From the NCBI RefSeq assembly GCF_000265425.1, contig NC_018014.1:1054001-1118000 (forward strand): a stretch of 64,000 nt of DNA. The letters are read 5' to 3'. Below are positions 33,468 through 42,916 of the stretch, piece by piece. The notes under the pieces are model-generated. The model made no database searches, was not told where the DNA came from, and saw only the letters and a list, made by a program, of their open reading frames with translations. The stretch is from Terriglobus roseus DSM 18391. GTDB taxonomy: Bacteria > Acidobacteriota > Terriglobia > Terriglobales > Acidobacteriaceae. The translations under genes were made by a program, and so were the position numbers. Positions within the stretch are counted from its first letter, which is position 1, and every line of letters starts with the position of its first letter.

Positions 33468-36400
33468 ATGAGATTCACCCGCACGCTCCTAACCTGTGCA
33501 GCCGTTATTGCAAGCTGCGCGCCGGTTATGGCGCAATCACTCAATACTTCCCAGATCGTCGGTACAGTGCAGGACCCGACGGGCGCCTCTGTGCCCGATG
33601 CGGTCGTTACGCTAACGCAGACCGACACCGGACTGGTGCGCACGGTGAAGACAAGCGGGTCGGGTACTTATACCGCAACCGATCTGCCTCTTGGGCCGTA
33701 CAAACTGCAGGTGTCCGCGCCTAACTTTCAGGGCTACACGGTAACCGGTATTGAGCTGCAGGTCGGCAGTAACCCGACGTATGACGTCAAGCTTTCCATT
33801 GGTTCCCAAACCGAAGAGGTGACGGTACAGACCTCTGGTGGAGTACAGGTCGAGACGGTGAGCAATGGTATTGGTCAGGTCATCGACAAGACCCAGGTGG
33901 TGGAGCTGCCGCTGAACGGCCGTGATCCAACACAACTCATCGCACTGTCTGGCGCAACCACCACGGCGCCCGCGGGCGACTTGAATACCAACAAGAATTT
34001 TCCGACCATTACTATCTCAGTCGCGGGAGGCCTGGCGAATGGTGTGGCATACGTTCTGGATGGAGCGAATCATAATGACGTCTTCAACAATCTGAATCTG
34101 CCGCTGCCTTTTCCGGATGCGCTGCAGGAGTTCAAGTCCGAGACGAGTTCTTTGCCGGCGCAGTATGGAAACCACGCGTCCGCCGCGATTAACGCGATTA
34201 CGCGCAGTGGCACGAATAACTTTCATGGTGCGGCGTTCTGGTTTGTTCGTAACTACATGTTTAATGCGGCGAACTACTTTGGTTATCAAACGCCAATCGG
34301 TACCACGAATCGCATCAAGACGCGGGACAGTCTCAAGCGGAACCAATTTGGCGGCACGATTGGCGGCCCGGTCATGAAGAACAAGATGTTCTTCTTTGGT
34401 GGGTACCAGAGCACCATCAACCGTTCGAATCCGCCGACGAATACGGTGCGTGTGCCGACGCAGGCGATGCTGAACGGCGACTTCGCGGCTTCGATCAACT
34501 ACACCGATCCTCAGACCAGCACGGCCGCCTCACCGAAAAATTGTTATGGCCAGACTCCAGGCAGCACGGTACTTCGGAGCGTTGCTGCAGGTGGTGCGAC
34601 GCCGGCGGTCACGGTGGTTGGCAACAGGATCAATCCGGCGCAGTTCAGCGCGCAGGCGCTTGCTGCAATCAAAGCTGGTATCCCCATCTCACCCGACACG
34701 GATCCTTGCGGACGCATCAACGTCCCGTTGCAGGGCAACTCGTCAAATCAGCAAGCGGTTGGCCGGGTGGATTACACGATCAACGATAAGCAGTCGATCT
34801 TTGCCCGCTACATCAACGCGCGTTACAGCGCACCGATCGTTGTAAGTCCTGGCAACGTACTTACCGCGAATGCCGTGGGGCAGTACAACGAGGTGCAGGC
34901 TCTGACGCTGGGCCACACGACCATTGTCACAAGCAACATGGTCAATTCGCTGCGCCTGACGGCTGACCGGACCATTGGACTGCGCTCGCTGGCGCCGTTC
35001 TTCGATGCGCAGTCGATTGGCTCCAATGTTTACACCACACCCTCACTGCGGGGCTTCATGGGGGTCAGTGTAACCAATGGCTTCGCGCTGGGGCAGGGTG
35101 GCAATAATCCCGGGTATTTCAACACCGTGAAGTACCAGGTTACGGATGACATCAGTTACGTCCATGGTCGGCACTCGTTCGCCTTTGGTGGCCAATACCT
35201 GTTTGCCTACATGAACACGGTGAACAACCGTCCCACGAACAGCGCATTCACCTTTAACGGAACGATTCTGGGAGCCACCGGGTCGCAGGTCGTGGGGTAT
35301 GCGGATTTTCTGACCGGTAGCGTGGGCGCGTTCAGCCAAGGCGCTGCAGATTATGAGAACGACCGGTGGCACTACGTGGCGTTCTACGCGCAGGACTCCT
35401 GGAAGGTTAAGCCCAGCTTTACGGTGAACTATGGTCTGCGTTGGGAGCCGTATATCCCGTTCTACAACGTGAATTCGCATGCGCAGAATTTCGATATTGC
35501 CCGATTCAACGCAGGGCAGAAGAGTTCTGTTTACACAAATGCTCCAGCGGGTTTGATTTTTCCCGGGGATGCAGGGTATCCCGGACGCTCTTACAACAAA
35601 GGTAAGATCTTCAGCGGTTTCCAGCCTCGCGTTGGATTTGTCTGGGATCCTTCGGAAGATGGAACCATGAGCATTCGTGGCGGCTACGGTATCTTCTTCG
35701 ATTCTCCGCAGATGTTCTTCGACACGCGGTATTCTAACTCGCCGCCGTGGGGCCAGACGATCACGCTGGGAAGCACCAACTTTGCGAATCCGTATGCGGA
35801 ATACAACAGCACGAACCACACCGGAACCAATCCGTTCCCAGGGTTGCTGAATCTGAATTCCGGAACAACGTTTGTGCAGAACGGTGTGTACGTCAACACG
35901 CCGCTAAACCTGAAACAGATGTATCTGCAGCAGTACAACCTGAGTGTTCAGAAGCAGTACAAGACGTTCCTGTTCGCGGCCACTTACATCGGCAATCAGA
36001 CACGTCACCTGACCACGTCATACGAGGCGAATCCGGGCGTTTATATCCCGGGCAATGGAAATGCGTCGAGGACGGGTTGTGGCCCCATCCCCACGGCATC
36101 GCAGCCGACCAGCGGTGCCTGCTCGACGACGGGAAACACCAACATCCGTCGCCAGTTGTTCCTGGCTAATCCGACGCAGGGCGCGTTCTATGGAACGATC
36201 GGCCAGTTGGATGATGGCGGCATTGCGAACTACAACGGCATGCTGCTGTCTGTGAATCGCCGCGCGAAGATGATGAATGTGGTGGCAAATTACACCTATT
36301 CGCATTGCCTGAGCGATGCGTACACCACGGAGTTGACGGGGCCTTCGTATGTGATTCCTGGCAACCGTCAGGCCAGCTATTCGAACTGCGATCAGGAGCG

Positions 36401-36929
36401 CCGGAACGTGGCGAATCTGTCGTTGATTTTGAATCCGCAGCATTACAAGGAGCGCTACACCAATGCGTTCCTAGGCGGCTGGGGATTGTCTACCATCTTC
36501 ACCGCGCGGAGCGGCGGCTATTTCAGCGTTACGACAGGCGTGGATAACGCACTGACCGGCATTGGCAATCAGATCGCCATCCAGACTGGCAGTCCTTACG
36601 GTGCGGTGACCAAGCTGCAGTCAACGACGGCGGTTAACTACCTGGACCTGTCGACGGCGAATTTCAGTGCGCCGGCTTCGGGTGTCTATGCGCTCAACCG
36701 CCCCAACACGATTCACGGTCTGCCCAGCTATCAATTGGACATGGCACTCACTCGTGAGTTCCGGGTTTACGAGTCGACCAAGATGCAGTTTCGCTGGGAG
36801 GTATTTAACGTCCCGAATGAGACGGTCTTCGGCAATCCCAGTTCTGCGTTGAACAGCAGTACGCGTGGTCAGATCACGACGGCAGGGGATCCGCGCATCA
36901 TGCAGTTCGCTTTGAAGTATCTCTACTAA
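33468..36929 (+). CDS. Oar-like TonB-dependent receptor with carboxypeptidase-regulatory domain
   Basis: A 1153-residue outer-membrane receptor. A signal peptide (about 1-23, ending PVMAQ) leads to a carboxypeptidase-regulatory domain (about 27-115, IVGTVQDPTGASVPDAVVTL) and a plug-like domain with VVELPLNGRDPTQLIAL near residue 145 and the NHASAAINAITRSGTNNFHG segment near 240. The rest is the barrel, closing with the short TSPxMQFALKYLY-type end (RIMQFALKYLY). The ATG has GGAGG 7-11 bases upstream. Expression likely starts between this gene and the ThuA-like gene, which diverge. The ligand is unknown; the neighbouring PQQ dehydrogenase and ThuA suggest a carbohydrate. Confidence 0.95.
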   Translation: MRFTRTLLTCAAVIASCAPVMAQSLNTSQIVGTVQDPTGASVPDAVVTLTQTDTGLVRTVKTSGSGTYTATDLPLGPYKLQVSAPNFQGYTVTGIELQVGSNPTYDVKLSIGSQTEEVTVQTSGGVQVETVSNGIGQVIDKTQVVELPLNGRDPTQLIALSGATTTAPAGDLNTNKNFPTITISVAGGLANGVAYVLDGANHNDVFNNLNLPLPFPDALQEFKSETSSLPAQYGNHASAAINAITRSGTNNFHGAAFWFVRNYMFNAANYFGYQTPIGTTNRIKTRDSLKRNQFGGTIGGPVMKNKMFFFGGYQSTINRSNPPTNTVRVPTQAMLNGDFAASINYTDPQTSTAASPKNCYGQTPGSTVLRSVAAGGATPAVTVVGNRINPAQFSAQALAAIKAGIPISPDTDPCGRINVPLQGNSSNQQAVGRVDYTINDKQSIFARYINARYSAPIVVSPGNVLTANAVGQYNEVQALTLGHTTIVTSNMVNSLRLTADRTIGLRSLAPFFDAQSIGSNVYTTPSLRGFMGVSVTNGFALGQGGNNPGYFNTVKYQVTDDISYVHGRHSFAFGGQYLFAYMNTVNNRPTNSAFTFNGTILGATGSQVVGYADFLTGSVGAFSQGAADYENDRWHYVAFYAQDSWKVKPSFTVNYGLRWEPYIPFYNVNSHAQNFDIARFNAGQKSSVYTNAPAGLIFPGDAGYPGRSYNKGKIFSGFQPRVGFVWDPSEDGTMSIRGGYGIFFDSPQMFFDTRYSNSPPWGQTITLGSTNFANPYAEYNSTNHTGTNPFPGLLNLNSGTTFVQNGVYVNTPLNLKQMYLQQYNLSVQKQYKTFLFAATYIGNQTRHLTTSYEANPGVYIPGNGNASRTGCGPIPTASQPTSGACSTTGNTNIRRQLFLANPTQGAFYGTIGQLDDGGIANYNGMLLSVNRRAKMMNVVANYTYSHCLSDAYTTELTGPSYVIPGNRQASYSNCDQERRNVANLSLILNPQHYKERYTNAFLGGWGLSTIFTARSGGYFSVTTGVDNALTGIGNQIAIQTGSPYGAVTKLQSTTAVNYLDLSTANFSAPASGVYALNRPNTIHGLPSYQLDMALTREFRVYESTKMQFRWEVFNVPNETVFGNPSSALNSSTRGQITTAGDPRIMQFALKYLY

Positions 36930-36951
36930 CTCATTCTCGACTTTTGCCTAA

Positions 36952-36982
36952 AGGGACCTGCGCGGTAACGCACAGGTCCTTC
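36952..36982 (+). terminator. terminator after the Oar-like receptor
   Basis: GGACCTG and CAGGTCC pair, with an inner GCG...CGC, followed by TTCCTTTT. It is 20 bases past the receptor stop. Confidence 0.8.
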
Positions 36983-37022
36983 CTTTTGGGTTCGATCGGT
37001 TGGTCGTCGCTTTCGTTCATGG

Positions 37023-37062
37023 CAAAGGGGCCTGTGTGCTGCTTGCGCACAGACCCCTTTGC
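37023..37062 (-). terminator. terminator after the acylating aldehyde dehydrogenase
   Basis: CAAAGGGGCCTGTG and CGCACAGACCCCTTTG form a long, slightly imperfect stem. It lies about 15 bases past the dehydrogenase stop on the minus strand and may work in both directions. Confidence 0.78.
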
Positions 37063-37075
37063 TTGTTTGCTGAGA

Positions 37076-38485
37076 TCAGTAGGTCTTTGAGTTGTAGAAC
37101 TCGCCGAAGATTTCCTCGTCTGGTGGGCGGTCCTCGGCGATGGGCCGGCTGACCCAGGTGGTCTGCATGTAATGCTTCAGCACGACGTTCTCATTGGTGA
37201 TGTTGCCGCCCCAGATGCCGCATCCCATGCTGGACGTCATGGCCAGTCCGTTGTTGAACGATCCGGAGTTGGCTCGGGATTGTGGCTGCCGCACGGTGAT
37301 GCGGCTGACGGGCGCCATGCGTGCCAGTTCATCGATGTGCTCATCGTTGAAGGAATAGATGCCGACAGAGTGGCCTCGGCCGCCGACCTTGTAGATATCG
37401 GTCACCATCCTCAGCGCGTTGTCCCATCCGTCGTACTTGAAGATTGCGAGGACGGGCGAGAGCTTCTCGCTGCAGAAGGGATAGTCTTTGCCGATGCCGG
37501 TCTCCGGCACGATGAGGAAGCGCTTGCCCTCGGGGATGGAGAAGCCGGCAAGTTCTGCAATCACGCTTGCTGCGCGGGCAATGGTGGGCGCGGTGCGATG
37601 GCGTTCGTCATCCCACATGATTGCCTGCAGCTTGATCTTCTCCTCCGGTGAGACGAGATAGCCGCCCTCATCCTGCAGACACTGCAGCACGCGGTCATAG
37701 ACCGTGGCTTCGACGACAAGGTTGCCGTCAGAGGAGCAGCCGGAGCCGTTGTCATGCGCCTTGCTGATGCGCGTGTTCCTCGCGGCCTCTTCGGCGATGG
37801 TGGTTTCGTCGAAGACCATGGTGGCGTTGCCGGCGCCGACGCCGTAGGCAGGCTTGCCGGAGCTGTAGGCCGCCTTCACCATCGCTGGGCCGCCGGTTGC
37901 TACGGTGAGGTCGCACGATGCCATCAGTTCGTTGGCGACGGGGATGCTGGGCTTCTCGATGACCTGGAAGACATCCTCTGGTACGCCTTCGCGCTTCAGT
38001 ACTTCGCGCATGATGTTGACGGTTTCGATGGTGGTGTTCTTCGCTGCCGGGTGTGGCGCGAAGATGGCTACGTTCTTCGCCTTGATGGTGAAGATGCCGG
38101 TGACGATCTCCGTCAACGCGGCGTTGGTCACGGGGACGAGTGCCGCGATGACGCCGACTGGCTTGGCGTATTTGACGATGCCTTTTTCAGGAATCTCTTC
38201 GATGATGCCCATGCTCTTCTGCCGCAGCACGTCACGCAGAACACCGACGACCTTGGTGCGCTTGCCGGGTCGCGTCTCGCGATCGCCGAGGCCGCTCTCA
38301 TCGATGCTCTTATTGGAGAGGCGCGTGAAGGTCGTCTCATTCGCGACGGCCCATCCAAGGGCCTGGCACAGGCGGTCGACTTTTGGCTGGTCGTAGTCCT
38401 TGATGGCATCCAGTGCGACTTTGGCGCGAGCCACCATCTCTGCGATCTGTTCCTTCTGCTCTTCCGTGATGACTTTCGGTGCCAT
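37076..38485 (-). CDS. CoA-acylating aldehyde dehydrogenase (SauS/EutE-like)
   Basis: Predicted to oxidise an aldehyde to an acyl-CoA with NAD(P). The 469-residue protein has the acylating-family pattern: KYAKPVGVIAALVPVTN, ATGGPAMVKAAYSSGKPAYGVGAGN, catalytic C250 in NGSGCSSD, and the GCGIWGGNITNENV segment near the end that resembles sulfoacetaldehyde dehydrogenase SauS and the AdhE/EutE group. Non-acylating relatives lack this layout. The natural aldehyde is unknown. It starts 29 bases after the citrate synthase-like gene on the same strand with a good AGGAG site, so the two are co-transcribed. No CoA ligase is next to it. Confidence 0.92.
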   Translation of the reverse strand: MAPKVITEEQKEQIAEMVARAKVALDAIKDYDQPKVDRLCQALGWAVANETTFTRLSNKSIDESGLGDRETRPGKRTKVVGVLRDVLRQKSMGIIEEIPEKGIVKYAKPVGVIAALVPVTNAALTEIVTGIFTIKAKNVAIFAPHPAAKNTTIETVNIMREVLKREGVPEDVFQVIEKPSIPVANELMASCDLTVATGGPAMVKAAYSSGKPAYGVGAGNATMVFDETTIAEEAARNTRISKAHDNGSGCSSDGNLVVEATVYDRVLQCLQDEGGYLVSPEEKIKLQAIMWDDERHRTAPTIARAASVIAELAGFSIPEGKRFLIVPETGIGKDYPFCSEKLSPVLAIFKYDGWDNALRMVTDIYKVGGRGHSVGIYSFNDEHIDELARMAPVSRITVRQPQSRANSGSFNNGLAMTSSMGCGIWGGNITNENVVLKHYMQTTWVSRPIAEDRPPDEEIFGEFYNSKTY

Positions 38486-38514
38486 TCCTATGCTCCTGAC
38501 TACGGTGGATCTGT

Positions 38515-39285
38515 TTAAGGCAGTTTGCGTGGTGCCGGGCCGTCGTACGTTACGGGTACCTTGATGCGCATGGCCTTCTCACGCGCGAGTTCTTCGGCTA
38601 CCTCTGCGCTGAGGCCTGCCGTACGGCCGATGATGAAGATGAGCCTGCCCATGAGCGGCGGGAAGCCGAGATCGAAGAGGATGGCAGCGAGCACGCCGTC
38701 AATGTTGATCGGTAGCGGCTTGACCTTGGCGGCGACAGCGTCTTCAAGTGCGAGCATGAATTTCACGCCGTCGCCTGCGAGGCCATAGCTCTCCGCCATG
38801 CCGAAGAGGACTTCCTTACGCGGGTCGCTGGTGTGCTGGCGATGCCCCATGCCTGCGACGCGTGCACCACGCGCACGGTAGTTGTCGACGAGCTTCTCCG
38901 CTGCCTCTTGCAGCGTAAGGTCTTCGCTCTTCGCAATTGCTACACCTTCTGCGATAACTTCCATGCACTCCATGCCGGCGCCGCCGTGCTGATCACCGAT
39001 GGCGAGAATGCCTGCGGCGATTGCAGAGGAGACGGACCCGCGATTGCCAGAGCAGGCGAGTCGTGCGGTTGCTGCTGAAGGTGAGCCGGGACCGTGGTCT
39101 GCGGACGAAATAAGGATGGCATCCAGAAGTTTGCCCTCCTCCTTGCTGGGCAAGCGGCCCGCGTGCAGAAGGAAGATCGTCTCGGCGAAGGTGGCCCTTT
39201 GCATCAGGTCGCCTATTGCATAGCCGCCGACCCAGATGTTCTTTTCGTCGTATGTGGTAATGCCTGTTCGCCAGGGCTCTGTCAT
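38515..39285 (-). CDS. short citrate synthase/citryl-CoA lyase-like enzyme
   Basis: A 256-residue protein, far shorter than the 380-430 of citrate synthase but with its active-site residues: H64 (SADHGPGS), H100 (DQHGGAG), H148 (GMGHRQH) and D196 (NID), then an arginine in FIIGRTAGLS. The length and HGGAG motif fit citryl-CoA lyase-like proteins, which cleave citryl-CoA to acetyl-CoA and oxaloacetate. Whether this one cleaves or condenses, and which acyl-CoA it uses, is unknown. The ATG before TEPWRTG has GGAG 5 bases upstream; a long in-frame extension upstream is rejected. It is co-transcribed with the aldehyde dehydrogenase. Confidence 0.9.
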   Translation of the reverse strand: MTEPWRTGITTYDEKNIWVGGYAIGDLMQRATFAETIFLLHAGRLPSKEEGKLLDAILISSADHGPGSPSAATARLACSGNRGSVSSAIAAGILAIGDQHGGAGMECMEVIAEGVAIAKSEDLTLQEAAEKLVDNYRARGARVAGMGHRQHTSDPRKEVLFGMAESYGLAGDGVKFMLALEDAVAAKVKPLPINIDGVLAAILFDLGFPPLMGRLIFIIGRTAGLSAEVAEELAREKAMRIKVPVTYDGPAPRKLP

Positions 39286-39517
39286 GCGGTCTCCATCCTG
39301 TTTTGCACGTTCCGCGTTTGCCGCATCGGAGTCAGCCCGGACGAGCGGCTGCGACGCAGTTGACCAAGCGTAATGCGAATCGACCAGGCACAAAAATCTT
39401 GATGCCAAGGTTAGCAGCGCCATGCGGTCGCGGGACGGTTTCTACCGTGGCGATACCGTTCCTTTCTTGCTGCCGATTTCAGGGCAGTGATACGGTTGGT
39501 GGCACTCTGGGAGCCCT

Positions 39518-40900
39518 TTGTTTACGGTGGTTCTCGATCAACTAGCGACCAACAGAAACGACGGGATTTTGATCGTACAGAAGACGACACACGCTTCCCC
39601 TGCGGCTCCGGACAGTGCCGGTCGCAGCTATCCGCCCGCCTGGCTCTCCTGGTCTATCTGGGCATTGGCCGCTACGTTCTATCTCTCGGGTTTCTATCAG
39701 CGGGTGTCGCCGGCGGTCATGACCGACGAACTGATGCGTACCTTCTCGATCGGTGCGGCAAGCCTGGGGAATCTGTCGGCGTTCTACTACTACTCGTACC
39801 TTGCGATGCAGATCCCGACGGGCATCCTGATCGACTCGTGGGGTGCACGCAAGCTGTTGATCAGTGGCTCGATCGCGGCGGCGGTGGGCACGCTGCTCTT
39901 CGCATCGACGGATAACTTTGCGCTGGCCTGCCTTGGCCGGCTGATCATTGGCGCCGCTTCGGCAGTCGGTTGGGTCACGCTGCTGACGCTGGCGACTCAC
40001 TGGTTTCCGGCGAAGCGCTTCGCGATGCTGTCGGGCCTGGGACTGCTCTTCGGGAATCTTGGCGCGTTGTTTGCGCAGGTGCCGCTGCGTCTGGCCATTC
40101 AGAGCTTTGGCTGGCGACCCGTTGTTTTTGGCTCGGCCGTGGTTGTTCTCAGCATTGGTCTGCTGGCCTTCTTCTTCGTGAAGAATGATCCGGTGAACGC
40201 GGGCTTCGCTACCTATGCACCCACGGACGTTCACCAGGGGGACGCGTCGTTCGTGGAACGGCTGCGTGGCTTCGGGCGTATCTTCGGCTTTCGGAATACG
40301 TGGCTGATCTTCCTCGCGCAGGGCGGCATTGTTGGGTCGATTTTGTCGTTCACGGGGCTTTGGGGATCACCTTACCTGCGCTCGCGCTTCGGGCTGCAAC
40401 AGACGACCGCGGCGGAGGTCTGCTCGGTGATGATTGTGTGCTGGGCTGTGGCGAGCCCCCTGTGCGGTGCGTTGTCGGATCGGATTGGCCGCCGTAAGCC
40501 GATCTATGTTGCCGGGGTGTTCCTCGCGCTGCTGGGGTGGGTTGCGATGTTCTACACGCCGAAGCTGCCGCTCGCTGGTTTCATTGCGATTGCGGCGATT
40601 ACCAGTATGGCCAGCGGGTCTGTGGTGATCGGGTTCGCTTATGCCAAGGAGTCGGTACCGCCGCAGTATCTTGGGTCAATCTCCGGCACGGTCAATATCG
40701 GCAACATGATTGGTCCCACGTTGTTAACGCCTGCCATTGGCGCGGTGCTGGACCGTCACTGGACGGGGCAACTCATCAAGGGCGCGCATGTGTATGGGGT
40801 GCATGCCTATGAGGTTGCTTTTCTGCTGATGGTGGGGTGGCTTACGATGTCGACGATTCTGCTGAGCCTTACGCGTGAGACGGGTTGCAAGCAGTGCTAG
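39518..40900 (+). CDS. major facilitator superfamily transporter
   Basis: A 460-residue inner-membrane transporter with about 12 membrane helices. The MFS motif A is seen as LIDSWGARKLL after helix 2, and the repeated loop in the second half reads ALSDRIGRRKPI. The overall form resembles the anion:cation symporter and organic-acid MFS groups, but the substrate cannot be fixed. No ATG is available near the N-terminus; TTG with GGGAG 4 bases upstream is used, and a TTG 17 codons later is the alternative. It diverges from the citrate synthase-like gene and converges with the ThDP enzyme, so it is probably the cluster's importer. Confidence 0.88.
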   Translation: MFTVVLDQLATNRNDGILIVQKTTHASPAAPDSAGRSYPPAWLSWSIWALAATFYLSGFYQRVSPAVMTDELMRTFSIGAASLGNLSAFYYYSYLAMQIPTGILIDSWGARKLLISGSIAAAVGTLLFASTDNFALACLGRLIIGAASAVGWVTLLTLATHWFPAKRFAMLSGLGLLFGNLGALFAQVPLRLAIQSFGWRPVVFGSAVVVLSIGLLAFFFVKNDPVNAGFATYAPTDVHQGDASFVERLRGFGRIFGFRNTWLIFLAQGGIVGSILSFTGLWGSPYLRSRFGLQQTTAAEVCSVMIVCWAVASPLCGALSDRIGRRKPIYVAGVFLALLGWVAMFYTPKLPLAGFIAIAAITSMASGSVVIGFAYAKESVPPQYLGSISGTVNIGNMIGPTLLTPAIGAVLDRHWTGQLIKGAHVYGVHAYEVAFLLMVGWLTMSTILLSLTRETGCKQC

Positions 40901-40932
40901 GGCGTTGAATCGCTTAAATCTTTAGGGTAGGT

Positions 40933-40972
40933 AAACCAAGAGGCGAAGGGATAATCCTTCGCCTCCTGGTTT
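40933..40972. terminator. bidirectional terminator between the MFS and ThDP genes
   Basis: AAACCAAGAGGCGAAGG pairs with CCTTCGCCTCCTGGTTT, 17 bp with one mismatch, around GATAAT. It lies between the two convergent stop codons. Confidence 0.92.
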
Positions 40973-40987
40973 GAAAATAGATCGGAC

Positions 40988-42793
40988 TTACTCTCCGTTA
41001 CGGTAGATGTCGTTGATGTTCCAGTGGCCCGGTGTCGGTGTGGGCGCGTTCTCCATCGGCACCTGAATGACAGTGGGCATGCCAGAGGCGATCGCTTCTT
41101 CCAGTGCTGGTCCCAGCTCTGCGGCGGATTTGATGGCGACGCCGCGTGCGCCGTAGGCCCGTGCGATAGCGGCGTAGTCCACGTTATACGTTTTGCCGTT
41201 GCACTCGAAGAGGCAGCCGAAGCTCCAGCCGTAGTGCATCTTCTCGAGGCCTGCGATCGTGCCGAATGCTGAGTTATCCATCACTAACCAGATGCAGGCA
41301 AGGCCTGCTTCCATGGCCGTTGCGACGATACCGGGATTACTGCTGAACGCGCCGTCGCCGATGAGTGCGAGTGCCACGCGGTGCGGTTGCGCGTATTTCA
41401 CGCCGAGGACGGCTGCGGGTCCGAAGCCCATGGTGGCAAGTCCGCTGGGTGTGATGAAGGTGCCCGGGACAGGGAAGTCGAATTGCTGTGCGACGCCATT
41501 TTTATTCCAGCCCACGTCGGTGACGATGAAGCCGTCGTCCGGCACCGCCTTGCGCAGTTCGGCAAGGATGCGCTCAGGTCGTAGCGGGAACTGCTCAGAA
41601 GTCCATTCATCGGCCCACAGGTCGCTGAATTCCTTACGTGCTTTGGCGATCTTCTCGCGCATGCCGGGCCGTTCGACGTGCTTGCGGCCCTGTGCGGCGC
41701 GAGCGAGTTCGGCGAGTGCGACCTTTGCGTCGGCGATGACACCCAGCTCTGTCTGGTAGTTCCGTCCAATCTCCGGGATATCGATGTCGATGTGGATGAG
41801 GCGTGGGTTGTCGAAGGTGAAATCCGGCTCCCAAGAGCTTGAGTTGGCCTCGGCCAGGCGTGTGCCGACGGCGAGGATCAGGTCGGCTTCGCGACACATT
41901 TCATTGGAGACGGGGATGCCCCAGAAGCCGGTCTGTCCCATCAGCAGCGGATGCTTTTCCGGCATGCAGGCCTTGCCCATGAGCGTGTGCGCCACGGGTA
42001 GTTCGAGCGATTCGGCGAGGGCTTGCAGTTCCTTCGTTGCCTTGGCCGAGATCACACCGCCACCGGCGTAGAGTACGGGCCGCTCGGCAGTCGCGAGCGC
42101 GTTGATGATGTATTCGACGGAGTCGGGATCGATCGCCTGCTTGCTGAGTTTTGGCGGCGTCTTCGAGAACGAACCTTCCTTCAAATCGGCGGAGAAGATA
42201 TCCATCGGTACATCGACCAGCACAGGACCTGGACGGCCCGATTGCGCGAGATAGAAGGCGCGTTCGATCGCACGTGGCAGATCTTCCACTCGGTCTACGC
42301 GGTACACACGCTTGCAGAAGGGCCGGTAGATCTGGCTCTGATCCGCGTCGGCGTGCAGGTTGATCTCCTGGTGCGGATGCTTGCCGTAGTAGTACGACGG
42401 CACATCGCCCGCGATGACAACCATCGGCACGGAATCGAGTGCCGCGTTCGCAACACCGGTGGCCGCGTTCGTAAGTCCCGGGCCTAAGTGACTTAGGACG
42501 ACACCTACTTTGCCCGAGGCGCGCGCATACCCATCGGCAGCGTGTGCCGCCGTCTGCTCGTGACGCGTGGTGATGAATTTCACCTTGGGATTTTTGCCCA
42601 GCGCATCCAGTACCGCGATGACCGTGTGTCCGCAGAGACCAAAGACGACCTCGACGCCAAGCAGCTCGAGATAATCGACAAGCTGATAGGCAGCGATGCG
42701 ATACCCCTCTTTGGGAGCGACCGGAACCTTCGTCAACACGTGGCCGTAAGGCTTTGCGGGAACAATCGGGGCGTCAGTAATTGTGGGGACCAT
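40988..42793 (-). CDS. thiamine-diphosphate-dependent enzyme (acetolactate synthase-like)
   Basis: A 601-residue cytoplasmic ThDP enzyme of the COG0028 type. The N-terminal pyrimidine-binding domain has GVEVVFGLCGH and the catalytic glutamate in RHEQTAAHAADGYAR; the central domain follows; the C-terminal ThDP-binding motif is GDGAFSSN...MDNSAFG. It differs from acetolactate synthase in the GDVPSYYYGKHPHQEINLH segment, and its neighbours are not branched-chain amino acid genes. Candidates are a 2-oxoacid decarboxylase, a 2-hydroxyacyl-CoA lyase or an Xsc-like enzyme; I cannot choose. It diverges from the wHTH-TPR gene over 123 bases. Confidence 0.9.
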   Translation of the reverse strand: MVPTITDAPIVPAKPYGHVLTKVPVAPKEGYRIAAYQLVDYLELLGVEVVFGLCGHTVIAVLDALGKNPKVKFITTRHEQTAAHAADGYARASGKVGVVLSHLGPGLTNAATGVANAALDSVPMVVIAGDVPSYYYGKHPHQEINLHADADQSQIYRPFCKRVYRVDRVEDLPRAIERAFYLAQSGRPGPVLVDVPMDIFSADLKEGSFSKTPPKLSKQAIDPDSVEYIINALATAERPVLYAGGGVISAKATKELQALAESLELPVAHTLMGKACMPEKHPLLMGQTGFWGIPVSNEMCREADLILAVGTRLAEANSSSWEPDFTFDNPRLIHIDIDIPEIGRNYQTELGVIADAKVALAELARAAQGRKHVERPGMREKIAKARKEFSDLWADEWTSEQFPLRPERILAELRKAVPDDGFIVTDVGWNKNGVAQQFDFPVPGTFITPSGLATMGFGPAAVLGVKYAQPHRVALALIGDGAFSSNPGIVATAMEAGLACIWLVMDNSAFGTIAGLEKMHYGWSFGCLFECNGKTYNVDYAAIARAYGARGVAIKSAAELGPALEEAIASGMPTVIQVPMENAPTPTPGHWNINDIYRNGE

Positions 42794-42916
42794 AGCGTGA
42801 TGATTCTAAGGTCGGGCCTATGCCGGTACAACGGTGTAACGGTGTTCGCACGTTCCGCGGGCATGTTTTGCTGCGACCCAGAGCGTTTTCTTTGTAAGTT
42901 CCATTAGTATTGTGCG

